From assembly GCA_903905065.1 (NCBI GenBank), contig CAIVEW010000040.1:1-64000 (forward strand): a DNA stretch of 64,000 nucleotides. The letters are read 5' to 3'. The position numbers were made by a program, and so were the translations under genes. Shown here one piece after another: positions 34,604 through 42,927 of the stretch (position 1 is its first letter; every line of letters begins with the position of its first letter). The notes under the pieces were generated by a model. It was not told the origin of the DNA. It did no database searches and was given only the letters and a program-made list of their open reading frames with translations. Source of the stretch: an uncultured Bacteroidota bacterium (GTDB taxonomy: Bacteria > Bacteroidota > Bacteroidia > Chitinophagales > Chitinophagaceae).

Positions 34604-34894
34604 TTACTTCTTAGCCTTACCGCCAGCAATCTTAGCAGAGAAATCTTTACCGGCCTTAAACTTAGGCACTTTCTTTGCTTTGATCTTTATTGTTGCTCCC
34701 GTTTGAGGGTTACGGCCATTTCTCGCCGCCCTGTTTGAAACAGAAAACGTACCAAAACCTACGAGTGTAACTGTATCTCCTTTCTTTAAAGTTGATACGA
34801 CAGCACTTGTAAATGCGTCCAGGGAATCGTTTGCCTGCTTTTTAGAAATGCCAGAATCTTTGGCGATCTGATCGATTAATTCGGTCTTGTTCAT
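34604..34894 (-). CDS. HU-family DNA-binding protein
   Basis: The 96-residue protein matches the HU/IHF family along its length: [37 protein letters not shown], and the DNA-binding arm region [20 protein letters not shown], ending in a Lys-rich tail (GGKAKK). HU bends and compacts DNA as a dimer. The start at 34894 (MNKTEL) is the family start; an upstream in-frame codon would add 13 unlikely residues. It is a single-gene unit with its own terminator. Confidence 0.95.
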   Translation of the reverse strand: MNKTELIDQIAKDSGISKKQANDSLDAFTSAVVSTLKKGDTVTLVGFGTFSVSNRAARNGRNPQTGATIKIKAKKVPKFKAGKDFSAKIAGGKAKK

Positions 34895-34996
34895 GTTGTT
34901 ATAGTTTGTTTTTAAAATGCTATAATACAACATTTCCGTGGATTATCTTATGCTCCCGGTTCACACGACAAAATACACGTTCATTGCCCCCTTTCT

Positions 34997-35128
34997 TTAT
35001 CGCGCCGGTCTCCCCGCCATACGCATAATCAAACTATCTTTTGTGAGTTCGTAGGTAGTGCCGGAGGCATCTGCCTTGCCCGCAGTGCCGCTGCTTCCCA
35101 TCCGGCTGGCAGTGTTGACTAACCCCAT
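34997..35128 (-). CDS. Possible 43-residue small protein
   Basis: A short frame from an ATG at 35128 encodes MGLVNTASRMGSSGTAGKAD and ends in YELTKDSLIMRMAGRPAR. An in-frame stop precedes the ATG. There is no recognised family and no clear ribosome-binding site, so it may be a remnant. Confidence 0.2.
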   Translation of the reverse strand: MGLVNTASRMGSSGTAGKADASGTTYELTKDSLIMRMAGRPAR

Positions 35129-35230
35129 ATATCATATTGGGACTTCTTTATTCCCGCTAGCGTTTTAGAACGGAATTCGGCTGAAAACATTAAGCATGGC
35201 TGCGGGATTTTCACTGAGCGCGATACCAGT

Positions 35231-35338
35231 TTACGCGTGCGAAATGTTACTGAAACTGAATAACATGAGCAAAATAAACAAGAAGCTAAATGCAATGACC
35301 GTTAGCTTGCCTGATGGCTTTGAGTAAGTTTTTTTCAT
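35231..35338 (-). CDS. Possible 35-residue small membrane protein
   Basis: The frame from ATG 35338 has a basic start (MKKTYSKPSGKL) and one hydrophobic helix (VIAFSFLFILLMLFSF) ending SNISHA, like a signal peptide or a single-span small protein. After the stop the same frame continues open for 21 further codons, which suggests that it could be a gene broken by a stop codon. Confidence 0.3.
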   Translation of the reverse strand: MKKTYSKPSGKLTVIAFSFLFILLMLFSFSNISHA

Positions 35339-35503
35339 AGATTTCAGATTGGTTCTTGCTATTATAGACGTATATATCGGGTAAAACGTTAGGGGCGGCT
35401 TAGTTTTTTGTTGGTTGGTAATAGAAGCTTAACATGGAACAACTGGCGCCTATGAGCTATGCTTGCTCCCTTGCGTGAGCTTTGAAGGAAAGAGCGGAGT
35501 GTG

Positions 35504-35662
35504 TTACGTGTCCTTCGCGATAAAAAAATCAGTGGTCGTGTGAACTCCAATTGCGCCTTCGCTTTTACTCTGCATAAGGAAGAAAGCTATGTCGTACAAG
35601 GGTGCTAACGCCACAGAAGTGGGTAGTAATAATGCAGTTCGGACAATAATCCCTCTCCATAT
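35504..35662 (-). other. In-frame open stretch after the permease stop
   Basis: Directly after the permease stop codon (35663-35665) the same frame stays open for 52 codons with protein-like composition (VRTALLLPTSVALAPLYDIA, then MQSKSEGAIGVHTTTDFF). An ATG at 35575 could start a 23-residue peptide. Readthrough, a separate short gene and chance are all possible. Confidence 0.25.
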
Positions 35663-36784
35663 TCATTCTCTTACATCCAAAACATCGCGCAGTGCATTGC
35701 CGAGGATGTTGAACGCGTAGACGAGGAGCATGATGGCTATGCCGGGGATGATGGCGAGGAGGGGGCGGTTGGTGAGGAGGAAGTTGTAGTGCTCCTTGAT
35801 CATGAGGCCCCAGGAGGGGTGGGGTGGCTGCACGCCGAAGCCGAGGAAGCTTAGCCCGGCCTCGACGAGTATGGCGGAGGCGAAGTTGCTGGCGGCGATG
35901 ACCATGAGCGGGCCGGCTATATTAGGCAATATATGGCGGAAGATAATGCGCATGTGGCCAAGGCCGAGGCCACGGGCAGCGGTGACATATTCCATCTCGC
36001 GGAGGACAAGCACCTGGCCGCGAATGAGCCGGGCCGCGCCTACCCACATGCTGAGGCCGATGGCGATGAATATTTCCCAAAAGCCTTTGCCGATGGTGAG
36101 GGTAATAGCAAAGACGAGGAGTAGGGTGGGGATGGCGTAGAGTATGTTGATGAGCCACATAACGGCTCTGTCGATGATACCGCCGAAGTAGCCGGCTATG
36201 GAGCCGAGGATGATGCCGATGGTGAGCGAGAGCAGTACGGCTACCATGCCCACGGCGAGTGTAACGCGGGAGCCGACGAGCAGGCGGGAGAGTATGTCGC
36301 GGCCATAGCGGTCGGTACCGAGCCAGAAGGTGCGGGTGGTGATGAGGTGCTGTTTTATATAGTCTTGCTGGGCGGGGAGGGGGACGGTGAGTTGAGTGGG
36401 CGGGAGGAGCGCGGCGAGCGCGTAGGTGATGGTGTCCTGCAGGCCATCGTCGATATAGTGTTCTGTGACGAGGTTGCCACCTTGAAAGTAATAATTGTTG
36501 ATAGGGGAAAGAAGATAAGGGGATTGTGTGCCGGTGAACCACTCTGTGATGCGTCTGCTGTGCTGCGGGGTGTTGGTTTTGGGGATGAGGAGGAGTTGCT
36601 TATGGAAGCCGGGTTGTTTGGCTCCTAGCTCAATGATCATGCGGTTGGCGGATGGGGTAGCGTCTGGGGCTATAAGGTATGCGAGTATGGAGATGAGGCA
36701 GGTGGTTGCGATTACCAGCAAGGAGATAAGGGCTGAAGGACGCTTCAGGAGTTTTTTGAATACTGATGTTTGAGCATTGTTCAA
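35663..36784 (-). CDS. Oligopeptide-type ABC transporter permease (DppC/OppC family)
   Basis: The protein has an N-terminal helix (LISLLVIATTCLISILAYLI), a periplasmic part of about 100 residues, then FWLGTDRYGRDILSRLLVGSR, a signature of DppC/OppC permeases. Five helices follow, with the EAA loop TAARGLGLGHMRIIFRHILPN that contacts the ATPase. No ATG is present near the N-terminus. I place the start at TTG 36784 (LNNAQTSVFKK); a TTG at 36847 inside a palindrome is less likely. No partner permease, ATPase or binding protein is adjacent, which is unusual; in Bacteroidota these components can be scattered. Confidence 0.82.
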   Translation of the reverse strand: MNNAQTSVFKKLLKRPSALISLLVIATTCLISILAYLIAPDATPSANRMIIELGAKQPGFHKQLLLIPKTNTPQHSRRITEWFTGTQSPYLLSPINNYYFQGGNLVTEHYIDDGLQDTITYALAALLPPTQLTVPLPAQQDYIKQHLITTRTFWLGTDRYGRDILSRLLVGSRVTLAVGMVAVLLSLTIGIILGSIAGYFGGIIDRAVMWLINILYAIPTLLLVFAITLTIGKGFWEIFIAIGLSMWVGAARLIRGQVLVLREMEYVTAARGLGLGHMRIIFRHILPNIAGPLMVIAASNFASAILVEAGLSFLGFGVQPPHPSWGLMIKEHYNFLLTNRPLLAIIPGIAIMLLVYAFNILGNALRDVLDVRE

Positions 36785-36811
36785 TTTGAAAATTTGGGAA
36801 TTTGAAAATGG
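36784..36811. repeat. Short-period repeat at the permease start
   Basis: AATTTGAAAATTTGGGAATT and a further AATTTGAAAAT follow each other directly upstream of the chosen permease start on its coding strand, another example of the low-complexity spacers seen before starts in this genome. Confidence 0.45.
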
Positions 36812-36835
36812 TGTTGCGTATATGGATGTTCTGTC

Positions 36836-36863
36836 GTAGAGACGCAATGCATTGCGTCTCTAC
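36836..36863. repeat. 28-bp perfect palindrome
   Basis: GTAGAGACGCAATG is followed directly by its exact reverse complement. There is no loop and no T run, so it is unlikely to be a simple terminator. It resembles dispersed extragenic palindromes found in many copies in some Bacteroidota and cyanobacteria. It occurs once in this window, between the M28 peptidase and permease genes. Confidence 0.7.
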
Positions 36864-36967
36864 AAAATATGTGTTGTGTGCCCGCGTTGCCATTTCGTTA
36901 TCCCACGCCTGTCTGTCCTCCCGCGCTGAAAAAGCTTCTGCGGATGAAAGGGGTGTCGCACATCGAG

Positions 36968-38329
36968 TTACATGCCATGTTCGCTGACAAGGTATATCAG
37001 TTGTGCCATTACTGCTGCGCCGAGTTTTAGTTCGCGGTGGTTTACTTGTTCGAATGTGTCGTTGTCGGTATGGTGGAGGTCGAAGTAGCGCTGGGAGTCG
37101 GGCATGAGGCCGGCGAGGGGTACGTTGAGTTGTTTTTTCAACGGGCCGATGTCTGTGCCGCCTTCTTCGCGGGAGAAATCGTATACGCCATAGTCGAGGA
37201 ACAGGTTCTTGTATTTGAGGATGTTTTGTTTCTGGGCCTCGGGCATTTCCAGTCCTATACCGCGGGGCGAGAATCCGCCTGCATCGCTTTCTATAGCAAG
37301 TACGTGCTGTTCATGTTTTGATTTGGCAGAGTCGGCATAGGCTTCGCCACCCTTATCGCCGTTTTCTTCGTTCATAAACAGTACCGCCCTGACGGTGCAT
37401 TTGGGACGAAATCCGAGTGCTTTAAATGCACGTATTACTTCGATCGATTGAACACAGCCTGCGCCATCATCGGTAGCGCCTTCGCCCACATCCCAGGAGT
37501 CGAGATGGCCACCAACGGTTATTATCTTTCCCGGTGTTTCCGAACCTCTTATTTCACCTATTACGTTGTAGGAGCGAACGGGTTTAGACATCATGCGGCA
37601 CTCAGAGGTCATTTTAGCCGTGGGCGTGCCTTTCTCACAGGCCTGCTCCAATTGGTCCGCGGTGATATTGCCGAGCGCCATTTCGGGTATTTTGGCAAAA
37701 GAATCATTGTAGTGCATGCCACCCGTGTGCGGGAAATCATCTTTGCCGGTGGACATAGATCGTATGATAACGCCGGCTGCGCCTTTCTTCGCAGCTACAC
37801 TAGGGCTCGCCCAGCGATATTTCACCGCATCGCCATAGCCCTGGAAGGTGAATACAAAATCCTGCCGGAACCGGTAGTCGAAGAATATGATCTTGCCCTT
37901 CACCTTGCTGTCGGGCAGTGCATTGAACTCATCAAAGCTGTGTACCATGACAATCGCCGCCTCCAGCGTTTTGCCTCCCGTGCCCTGGCTGTTGCCTAAA
38001 GAGAGCGCCCTTACTTTTTTGTAATCCTTGCCCATTTTCAGGTACAGGCTTTCCTTACCGCGGCACCAATAAGGTACATCAGCAGCCTGCAGCCAAACTT
38101 TATCTGCGCCTGCTTCCTTCATGGCTTTCTCGCCCCAGGTCACAGCTTTCGCGGCTTCCGGCGAGCCGCTTATACGGTGACCGACAGTCTTGCAGAGTAC
38201 CCTCAGGTTTTCGTAGCAGGTACCATGCAGCAGTATTTCGTCGGCTATTTTGCGCATTTGCAGCGAGTCTTGTGCATATGCGTGCTGCATACCTATGCAG
38301 GCTATAATGGTGAGCAGGCGTAATTTCAT
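36968..38329 (-). CDS. M28-family metallopeptidase, secreted
   Basis: The 453-residue protein has a signal peptide (1-19, ending MQHAYA), a protease-associated (PA) insert at about 130-240, and an M28 catalytic domain with the zinc ligands in order: GHLDSWD (His, Asp), TDDGAGC (bridging Asp), MNEENG (catalytic and metal Glu), IESDAGGF (Asp) and LHHTDNDTFEQ (His). The enzyme should be an exported aminopeptidase or carboxypeptidase acting on peptides in the periplasm or outside. It is a single gene transcribed away from mdh. Confidence 0.9.
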   Translation of the reverse strand: MKLRLLTIIACIGMQHAYAQDSLQMRKIADEILLHGTCYENLRVLCKTVGHRISGSPEAAKAVTWGEKAMKEAGADKVWLQAADVPYWCRGKESLYLKMGKDYKKVRALSLGNSQGTGGKTLEAAIVMVHSFDEFNALPDSKVKGKIIFFDYRFRQDFVFTFQGYGDAVKYRWASPSVAAKKGAAGVIIRSMSTGKDDFPHTGGMHYNDSFAKIPEMALGNITADQLEQACEKGTPTAKMTSECRMMSKPVRSYNVIGEIRGSETPGKIITVGGHLDSWDVGEGATDDGAGCVQSIEVIRAFKALGFRPKCTVRAVLFMNEENGDKGGEAYADSAKSKHEQHVLAIESDAGGFSPRGIGLEMPEAQKQNILKYKNLFLDYGVYDFSREEGGTDIGPLKKQLNVPLAGLMPDSQRYFDLHHTDNDTFEQVNHRELKLGAAVMAQLIYLVSEHGM

Positions 38330-38439
38330 TTTATAAAAGTAATTTAATCTGGCAAAAGAGGAAAGGGCGACAACGGATTATCATGAATGGCGAAAAAACA
38401 CAATAATGAAGCAATCACCATTCGGAAAATCAAAATCCC

Positions 38440-38447
38440 TATATTTG
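38440..38447 (+). promoter_or_regulatory. TAnnTTTG -7 element of mdh
   Basis: TATATTTG lies 38 bases before the mdh ATG. TTC occurs near the -33 position instead of TTG. Confidence 0.5.
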
Positions 38448-38485
38448 CGCCATTCAAATTATTTAACCGTAAAAAACATAAATAA

Positions 38486-39427
38486 ATGAAAATAACCGTA
38501 GTGGGTGCAGGAGCCGTAGGTGCAACATGCGCCGACAATATTGCCCGCAAAGAACTGGCAGAAGAACTGGTATTAGTAGATATCAAGGAAGGTTTTGCTG
38601 AAGGCAAAGCGCTGGATATTACACAGACCGCGTCATTGCTTGGCTTTGATACCAATGTTATTGGTGTTACCAACGACTACACAAGGACAGCTAATTCGGA
38701 TGTATGTGTGATCACTTCAGGCATTCCCCGCAAGCCGGGTATGACGCGCGAGGAGCTGATAGGCACTAATGCCCGCATCGTAGAAGAAGTTTGCCAGAAT
38801 CTATTAAAACATTCCCCAAATACGATCATAGTAGTGATATCCAACCCGATGGATACCATGACCTACCTCGCGCTTAAGTCAACCGGCTTACCAAAGAACC
38901 GCGTTATAGGTATGGGCGGTATACTGGACAGTGCACGCTTTAAGTGCTACCTGCAGAAAGAACTCAACTGCTCGCAAAATGACCTGCATGCAACTGTGAT
39001 AGGCGGCCACGGCGATACAACCATGATCCCACTTACCCGCCTGGCTACTATCAATAGCACACCGGTATCTAACATGCTCAGCGAAGAAAAACTGAAACAG
39101 GTTGCTGCCGATACAATGGTAGGTGGAGCTACACTTACCAAACTTTTGGGTACCTCGGCTTGGTATGCGCCAGGTGCGGCCGGAGCAGCTCTTGTTGAAT
39201 CTATCATCCGCAACGAGCGCAGGGTATATCCATGCTGCGTGGCTCTGGAAGGCGAGTATGGCCAAAGCGACATCTGCATGGGCGTGCCTGTAGTAATAGG
39301 TAAGAATGGTTGGGAAAAGATCATAGATTATAAGCTGAATGCGGAAGAGCAGGAGGCATTCAATAAATCTGCTGATGCGGTGCGCAGCATGAATAAAGTG
39401 CTGGAGACCATAGCATTCCATAGCTAA
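38486..39427 (+). CDS. mdh: Malate dehydrogenase
   Basis: The 313-residue cytosolic protein belongs to the LDH-like malate dehydrogenases: NAD-binding ITVVGAGAVGATCADNIA, the dicarboxylate-binding Arg in SGIPRKPGMTREEL, VISNPMDTMTYLA, LDSARFKCYL and the catalytic His in VIGGHGDTTMIPL. The Arg after IP rather than Gln supports malate over lactate as substrate. It interconverts malate and oxaloacetate in the TCA cycle. It has its own promoter and is followed by a terminator. Confidence 0.95.
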   Translation: MKITVVGAGAVGATCADNIARKELAEELVLVDIKEGFAEGKALDITQTASLLGFDTNVIGVTNDYTRTANSDVCVITSGIPRKPGMTREELIGTNARIVEEVCQNLLKHSPNTIIVVISNPMDTMTYLALKSTGLPKNRVIGMGGILDSARFKCYLQKELNCSQNDLHATVIGGHGDTTMIPLTRLATINSTPVSNMLSEEKLKQVAADTMVGGATLTKLLGTSAWYAPGAAGAALVESIIRNERRVYPCCVALEGEYGQSDICMGVPVVIGKNGWEKIIDYKLNAEEQEAFNKSADAVRSMNKVLETIAFHS

Positions 39428-39443
39428 GAACGATCGTAAAATG

Positions 39444-39480
39444 AAGTGCGCCATTGGTAGGTCGGCGCACTTTATTTTTA
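39444..39480 (+). terminator. mdh terminator
   Basis: AAGTGCGCC (39444-39452) pairs perfectly with GGCGCACTT (39464-39472) across an 11-base loop, followed by TATTTTTA. It begins 17 bases after the mdh stop. Confidence 0.8.
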
Positions 39481-39516
39481 CTGAAGTTCCTGGTACAAAC
39501 TATTTTATTAGCCAGT

Positions 39517-40413
39517 ATGAAAGTATTTATTTCCGGCGCATCAGGTCTTGTGGGCAGCAACTGCCTCAAGCATTTTAAGGAACAAGGATGGGACGTGGTT
39601 GGGTCCTATTTCTCGTTCCAAACGGATGACACCGTGTTTTACGATACCTTGATGCCAGACCATCCGGAGAACTTTGATGTTGTGGAATATGCACCTGATG
39701 TGATCGTGCATTGTGGAGCGCTGACCCACGTGGACTATTGCGAGACGCATGAGCAGGAAAGCTATGAAAAGACGGTGCAAAGCACTATAAACCTGATACA
39801 GGTAGCCAAAGAGTGCAATGCCAGAATGGTCTATATTTCTACTGACTATGTATTTGATGGAAAGGACGGTCCTTATAGAGAAGACGGACCGATACATCCG
39901 CTATGCGTATATGCCCGGCACAAGCTAGAGGCAGAGCAAATGGTGCGTCGTGAAATACCGAGATCGCTGGTGCTGCGGGTGACCAATGTCTATGGCAATG
40001 AGCTGAGAGGCAAAAACTTTATTGCCCGTATCATAGACCAGTGCCGCAACCACCAGAAACTGACTTTAAAACTTCCCTACGACCAATATGCTTCGCCAGC
40101 GAATGCATGGGATATAGCCAGGGCCATGTTCCTGCTGCTCAGAGATGGTAAGCAAGGCGTGTATCATATTGGCGGCAGTGAATACATAAATCGTGTGGAA
40201 CTTGCGGAAATGGTGCTCAAATACTTTCCCGATGCGGAATACGATATGATCCCCGTAAGTACCGACGAACTGAAGCAACCCGCCGCTCGACCTCTGAAGG
40301 GAGGCTTCATTACCGATAAATTTTGTGGTGAATATCCCGATTTTGTGTTCGGAACGATAGATAGCTATATGAAAGAAGTTATGGCAGCTATTGAAAATGA
40401 CCCGGTGGCTTAA
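39517..40413 (+). CDS. RmlD-like dTDP-4-dehydrorhamnose reductase family protein
   Basis: The 298-residue extended short-chain dehydrogenase begins with MKVFISGASGLVGSNCLKHF (GxxGxxG), followed by HCGALTHVDYCETH, VYISTDYVFDGKDGPYREDG and the active-site YxxxK in YARHKLEAE. These match the RmlD/SDR family that reduces 4-keto sugars or binds sugar nucleotides. No other rml genes are adjacent, so the substrate is uncertain. ATG 39517 is the family start; upstream in-frame sequence runs back into the mdh terminator. Confidence 0.85.
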   Translation: MKVFISGASGLVGSNCLKHFKEQGWDVVGSYFSFQTDDTVFYDTLMPDHPENFDVVEYAPDVIVHCGALTHVDYCETHEQESYEKTVQSTINLIQVAKECNARMVYISTDYVFDGKDGPYREDGPIHPLCVYARHKLEAEQMVRREIPRSLVLRVTNVYGNELRGKNFIARIIDQCRNHQKLTLKLPYDQYASPANAWDIARAMFLLLRDGKQGVYHIGGSEYINRVELAEMVLKYFPDAEYDMIPVSTDELKQPAARPLKGGFITDKFCGEYPDFVFGTIDSYMKEVMAAIENDPVA

Positions 40414-40427
40414 GCCGGGCGTTGTTC

Positions 40428-40820
40428 CTAGTCTATTTCTGGGTTAACGGGCATATTCCTCGGCTCGTGGTTTATCTGTCGGTGCCAAAAGATAATAAAA
40501 GAAATGGGAACGGCTAAAAGCAACAACATCCAGATCATTTTCTGGGGGGTGTTCAGCGTCCTGATCCTTACCAGGTGAATAACGCAACAGAGCAATACCA
40601 CAGCCGATACGGTAGACGCTATCGCCAGCAAGAAAAACATGGCATTGTAATGCAGACTGGTAATACCGACCGCGCTTTTTGGTTCGGGGTGGCCATGCAG
40701 CAGTGGCATTAATAACAGGCCATAGTAGATAACCGGAATTAGAAAAGCGAAAGCAGGCAGATAACAAATGATCCGCATCTTTCGCTTGAACTTATCGTCC
40801 TCTAACACTATCTGTTCCAT
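40428..40820 (-). CDS. Small four-helix membrane protein, paralogue A
   Basis: This 130-residue protein has a charged N-terminus (EQIVLEDDKFKRKMRI) and hydrophobic segments at about 17-40, 57-80 and 92-110. It is clearly related to the next gene upstream: both share LxDDxxKxxMxxICxLP, YY(G)LxLxMPLxHG, HYxxxFFxLA and RxxTLNxxxKxxW. I know no family for the pair. It is co-oriented with paralogue B, 33 bases downstream of it. Confidence 0.65.
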   Translation of the reverse strand: MEQIVLEDDKFKRKMRIICYLPAFAFLIPVIYYGLLLMPLLHGHPEPKSAVGITSLHYNAMFFLLAIASTVSAVVLLCCVIHLVRIRTLNTPQKMIWMLLLLAVPISFIIFWHRQINHEPRNMPVNPEID

Positions 40821-40853
40821 TCTTGGTTCCCTTACTATAATGTTGTCGGATAC

Positions 40854-41249
40854 CTAGGCTATGTCAGGATGAATTGGTACGTACTTTTGGGAGTCCATGA
40901 TATGGAAAATCCAGAACAATGCTGATGCTATTGGAGCCATTACACACAAGAACACGAACCATAGCAACTTATGCGATGAATTAAGTGTTTTCATGCGGGC
41001 TAAAATTACCAGGCAGTAGATAAATACCGGCGTAGTAATGACAGCAGATGCTGCCAGCATGAAAAATAAAGTGTCATAGTGCCGATTCATTAACCCGACA
41101 ATGCTCGCAGGCAACTGATATCCATGGGTCAATGGCATGATCAGTACGAGGTAATACAAAAAGCACAGAAGAAAGCAAAGTACGGGCAGGAAACATATAA
41201 CTCCCATTCGGGCCTTTGCCCTGTCGTCTAAGATCATCAGCTTTTCCAT
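40854..41249 (-). CDS. Small four-helix membrane protein, paralogue B
   Basis: This 131-residue protein from ATG 41249 (MEKLMILDDRAKARMG) has the same layout as paralogue A: a charged start, three to four hydrophobic helices, the MPLTHGY loop and ARMKTLNSSHKLLWF. The pair looks like a tandem duplication that has since diverged considerably. Function is unknown. Confidence 0.65.
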   Translation of the reverse strand: MEKLMILDDRAKARMGVICFLPVLCFLLCFLYYLVLIMPLTHGYQLPASIVGLMNRHYDTLFFMLAASAVITTPVFIYCLVILARMKTLNSSHKLLWFVFLCVMAPIASALFWIFHIMDSQKYVPIHPDIA

Positions 41250-41352
41250 GATATACGTTTTTGGTGAATAATACCTATATAACTGAAAGATCATGCCATA
41301 GCAAGACGAAACGCCTAAACGAAATCACAAAATTTGCTGGTGGTCTGGCCCT

Positions 41353-42129
41353 TTAGCGGTTTACAGCTACATTGGCCTGAATAGATTCTGTTATTGCTTT
41401 GTAGACTTGCTGCCATTGCGGGTGGCCATTTAGCAAGGCGATGTGTTCTTCGATGGTGTTTGTATCCTTTCTTATAGCCGGGCCTGTTTGCAGGTTTTTA
41501 GGTGCGGCATGCTTTATGCGGTCAAATGTTTGCTCAATTATCGGCAGTAACACAGAGAATGGCAGATCGTTATCCGCACAAACCTGCTCACAGATAGCCA
41601 TCAGGTGATTGATGAAGTTATTGCTGATAACTGCAGAGAGGTGCAGCCATTTGCGTTGCTCATATTTTGCCTCGAACAACACATCAGTTATGGCATGGCC
41701 AACTTCCTTTACATAGGCTTCTGCTTTTTTAGACGAAGCTTCCCAGGCACAGGGTATGTTACGGTGGCCCGGCAGGTTGTTCTTTAATATGGAATAAACC
41801 GGCCACAATACCGCACAATCTTTTGCCGCATTTTGTATGCTATCCAGCGCAACGGCTCCCGCAGTATGCACCAGCATGGTGTTGCTGAATGATAACTGTG
41901 CCGCAACCTGCGATATTGCCGCATCTGAAACAGCCAGGAAACAGACATCCGATTCGCCATCTTCTATTTTGGTAATAGCACCGTGCTTCTGTGCCATCAG
42001 TGCTTCAGCCAACTCTTTTGCGGCTTGGATATTACGGCTATATACGCCGGTGCAATGATGCCGCCCGGTTACCAGCCGCTGCCCGAAGAACCATGCTATA
42101 TTGCCCGTGCCTATTATGCTGAAGGTCAT
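41353..42129 (-). CDS. DUF2520 Rossmann-fold protein
   Basis: The 258-residue protein has an N-terminal NAD(P)-binding domain (TFSIIGTGNIAWFFGQRL), the block VCFLAVSDAAISQVA, and a C-terminal helical domain with HLSAVISNNFINHL and LQTGPAIRKDTNTIEEH, typical of the Rossmann-like/DUF2520 family distantly related to F420-NADP reductases and ketopantoate reductases. The reaction is not known. It begins 3 bases after the acyltransferase stop, so the two are in one operon. Confidence 0.82.
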   Translation of the reverse strand: MTFSIIGTGNIAWFFGQRLVTGRHHCTGVYSRNIQAAKELAEALMAQKHGAITKIEDGESDVCFLAVSDAAISQVAAQLSFSNTMLVHTAGAVALDSIQNAAKDCAVLWPVYSILKNNLPGHRNIPCAWEASSKKAEAYVKEVGHAITDVLFEAKYEQRKWLHLSAVISNNFINHLMAICEQVCADNDLPFSVLLPIIEQTFDRIKHAAPKNLQTGPAIRKDTNTIEEHIALLNGHPQWQQVYKAITESIQANVAVNR

Positions 42130-42132
42130 CTT

Positions 42133-42882
42133 TTATTTTTTTTTATACGCAACATAATAACTTTCCATCGTATCGTGTACGCGCTGTTTCAAGGCAGGCA
42201 CATCATCCAGCGTAAGTCCTCCGGTTGGTATCGCTTCCAGGAAGTGGATGCGTATGGGCATCGGCCAAGCCCACAATTTTTTATCGTGCGGCAGGATCGT
42301 CCCGGTATTAAAAATAACCCCGGGCATGATGGCTTTTTGTGCTTTTATCGCCGTCACAAACGCGCCGTCAAAGAACGGCTGCATCGGCAGGCTGGTCTTA
42401 TTCCGAGTCCCCTCAGGGTACAGGCACAGATGGATGCCCATGGCCAGTGTTTCCTGCATCTTTGTGAAGCTCTCCCGGCGGCTATTTTCGTTTTTCCGGT
42501 CCACGATTATCGAGCCGCACTTATAGATAATACCAAACAGCGGTATTTTGGACATCTCTATTTTCGCCAGCGTTTTGTTCGGGCCCGGTATCCATGGCGA
42601 AGAAACAGGGATATCTGCCAGGGAATTATGATTGATGACCACCACGTAATTTTCACCCTTTTTGAAGTTCTTTTTTCCCTTTCTCAAAACCGGGCAAAGT
42701 GCCAGCGGCATGAAAACGCCCATCCAGCCCCTGAACACGGCATGGAGTGCCCTTGCCCGGTGCGGCTCCGGCAATAGGGAGATGATCCAGATAGGGATAA
42801 ACACAATGAACATAGTAATGATGAAAATGATCATTGCATATACTAAGAATACGCGCCCTAATATGTTTTTTATTGCCTTCAT
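42133..42882 (-). CDS. plsC: 1-acyl-sn-glycerol-3-phosphate acyltransferase
   Basis: The 249-residue membrane-associated protein has an N-terminal helix (FLVYAMIIFIITMFIVFIPI), the catalytic motif NHNSLADIPV (HX4D), and the substrate-binding motif YPEGTRNK further on. These are motifs I and III of the PlsC/LPLAT family, which acylates lysophosphatidic acid in phospholipid synthesis. It lies between ung and the DUF2520 gene on the same strand. Confidence 0.88.
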   Translation of the reverse strand: MKAIKNILGRVFLVYAMIIFIITMFIVFIPIWIISLLPEPHRARALHAVFRGWMGVFMPLALCPVLRKGKKNFKKGENYVVVINHNSLADIPVSSPWIPGPNKTLAKIEMSKIPLFGIIYKCGSIIVDRKNENSRRESFTKMQETLAMGIHLCLYPEGTRNKTSLPMQPFFDGAFVTAIKAQKAIMPGVIFNTGTILPHDKKLWAWPMPIRIHFLEAIPTGGLTLDDVPALKQRVHDTMESYYVAYKKK

Positions 42883-42927
42883 GTAGTTATAACGAGTCCT
42901 AAATCGTAAGTCATGAGTCTGTGATAG

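Larger units (their letters stand above)
34895..35662. other. Long intergenic region with short protein-like frames
   Basis: The 768 bases between HU and the permease hold no gene of normal size. On the minus strand there are three short frames with some coding character, listed separately at 34997, 35231 and 35504. Together they may be a decayed gene, short genes, or a structured RNA. I could not fold the region. Confidence 0.4.

Noticed and set aside
35922-36542. 206-codon frame rich in Arg, His and Pro
   Set aside because: It is an out-of-frame reading of the permease gene; the Arg/His/Pro bias is typical of a shifted frame.
36836-36863. Rho-independent terminator of the M28 peptidase or permease
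   Set aside because: It lies upstream of the permease and M28 genes' relevant ends in the wrong place for termination of either on the minus strand, and lacks a T run.
41983-42777. 264-codon open frame on the plus strand
   Set aside because: It lies antisense across the DUF2520 and plsC genes, both of which have clear family motifs.
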